A program made the translations under genes and the position numbers. A stretch of DNA of 64,000 nt from Pelagivirga sediminicola (GTDB lineage: Bacteria; Pseudomonadota; Alphaproteobacteria; Rhodobacterales; Rhodobacteraceae). Positions within the stretch are counted from its first letter, which is position 1. The number at the start of each line of letters is the position of its first letter. The stretch is taken from positions 186,001-250,000 of the forward strand of contig NZ_QCYH01000002.1 in assembly GCF_003072125.1 (NCBI RefSeq). Direction: 5' to 3'. The notes beneath the pieces were generated by a model. The model was not told where the DNA came from, did no database searches, and worked only from the letters and a program-made list of their open reading frames with translations. Positions 63,508 to 64,000 of this stretch are shown one piece after another.

Positions 63508-63936
63508 TTATTCCGCAGCTTCAAGCTGCCCGCGGATTTCACCATCGGGGAACTTTTCGGTATGCACGTTGACGTAATACTTTCCGTCCTTCAGCGCGGT
63601 GATCTGCTCATCGGTGATGTCGGCGCTGCCTTCCATGACGGCATCCGACATGTCGATGACGGGGCCTGCGTTCTCACCCGGATCGGCAGGGCCGTGGATA
63701 TGCGCGGCGACCGGATCGCCGGTCAGCTCCTGAACCGTCACGGTCCATGATACGGTCTTGGCGTCCGTGTCGACATTGACGTCCGCGCTTCCCGTGGCAG
63801 AACTGTCGGTTGCCGGAACCTCGGCGTCGGCGGTCAGATCTGCGGTGAAATTCAACTCTTCCGCAAATGCGGGCAGTGCCAGCATGGTGCAGGCGGCAAG
63901 GGTTGCGGTGGTTTGTTTCAGGCTTGGTTTGAACAT
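63508..63936 (-). CDS. Secreted CHRD-domain protein
   Basis: A 142-residue exported protein with a Sec signal (residues 1-25: KQTTATLAACTMLALPAFAE) and a single CHRD domain, AHIHGPADPGENAGPVI with the HIHGPA hallmark and KDGKYYVNVHTEKFPDGEIR with VHT and GEIRGQL. CHRD domains occur in chordin and in many bacterial secreted proteins of unknown function. ATG 63936 is chosen because AAGGAG lies 8 bp upstream; the in-frame ATG at 63963 would place that site inside the gene. Confidence 0.87.
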   Translation of the reverse strand: MFKPSLKQTTATLAACTMLALPAFAEELNFTADLTADAEVPATDSSATGSADVNVDTDAKTVSWTVTVQELTGDPVAAHIHGPADPGENAGPVIDMSDAVMEGSADITDEQITALKDGKYYVNVHTEKFPDGEIRGQLEAAE

Positions 63937-64000
63937 CTCGAAAACTCCTTTTGTCGTCTTCATGTTCCACAACAACGATGCCCGCCCGGCTAAGTTCCGC

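Overview
The window reads as a chromosomal segment of a high-GC alphaproteobacterium, most likely Rhodobacteraceae (Paracoccus/Roseobacter side). The signs are a Paracoccus-like orphan cytochrome oxidase subunit I, a SorA-type sulfite dehydrogenase, many ABC uptake operons for organic nitrogen and phosphate esters, Tat-exported oxidoreductases, and tight ATGA/GTGA gene overlaps. This assignment rests on recognised protein families, not on a search. I see no rRNA, tRNA, CRISPR array or intact insertion sequence.

Layout. (1) 1-3.5 kb is a decayed junction: a type VI secretion spike-accessory set (DUF3396 immunity-like, PAAR-like, broken DUF2169), two small unknown genes, the tail of an N-type ATPase gamma subunit, a small inverted-repeat element, and a truncated CBS gene. 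(2) 3.5-7 kb holds a MarR regulator with a perfect palindromic operator and a VOC/GST detoxification operon. (3) 7-9.4 kb looks like a former nitric-oxide response locus: a shattered Rrf2/NsrR gene, an internally deleted RIC/YtfE gene and an intact ctaD. (4) 9.5-11.3 kb encodes sulfite dehydrogenase with its cytochrome c. (5) 11.4-18.3 kb is a DeoR-controlled ugp-type glycerol-3-phosphate uptake operon with a GpdQ-like phosphodiesterase and a HAD phosphatase. (6) 18.3-34.8 kb is a nitrogen-compound catabolic island: polyamine-type ABC transporter, LysR, M20 hydrolase, amidinotransferase/deiminase-fold enzyme, flavin monooxygenase, RidA, DUF1028, aldehyde dehydrogenase (broken), a second LysR, an HpaB-like flavin hydroxylase, and a broken ABC/GMC pair. 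A shared palindrome TTAGG-N5-CCTAA lies upstream of two of its transcription units, and a weaker match lies upstream of a third. (7) 35-46 kb is a quinone/electrophile stress cluster (MpaB, MBL-fold, FMN reductase, glutathionyl-hydroquinone reductase, two DoxX, hydroxyacid oxidase, LysR, remnants of a ring-cleaving dioxygenase and a SUMF1 gene). (8) 46-53.3 kb carries a phytoene-desaturase-like oxidoreductase and a second DeoR/ABC/HAD phosphoester uptake operon. (9) 53.4-64 kb has a TetR regulator, a giant three-part lysophospholipid acyltransferase, a DUF2339 membrane protein, an SLC13/TrkA-C permease, a second hydroquinone reductase and a secreted CHRD protein.

The striking overall feature is gene decay. 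About ten genes are broken by nonsense codons, frameshifts, internal deletions or a lost start codon. They are interspersed with intact, well-regulated operons, which suggests ongoing pathway loss, although sequencing error must be excluded for the single-base lesions. The intact systems share two themes: scavenging phosphate esters and organic nitrogen, and handling reactive electrophiles and quinones.
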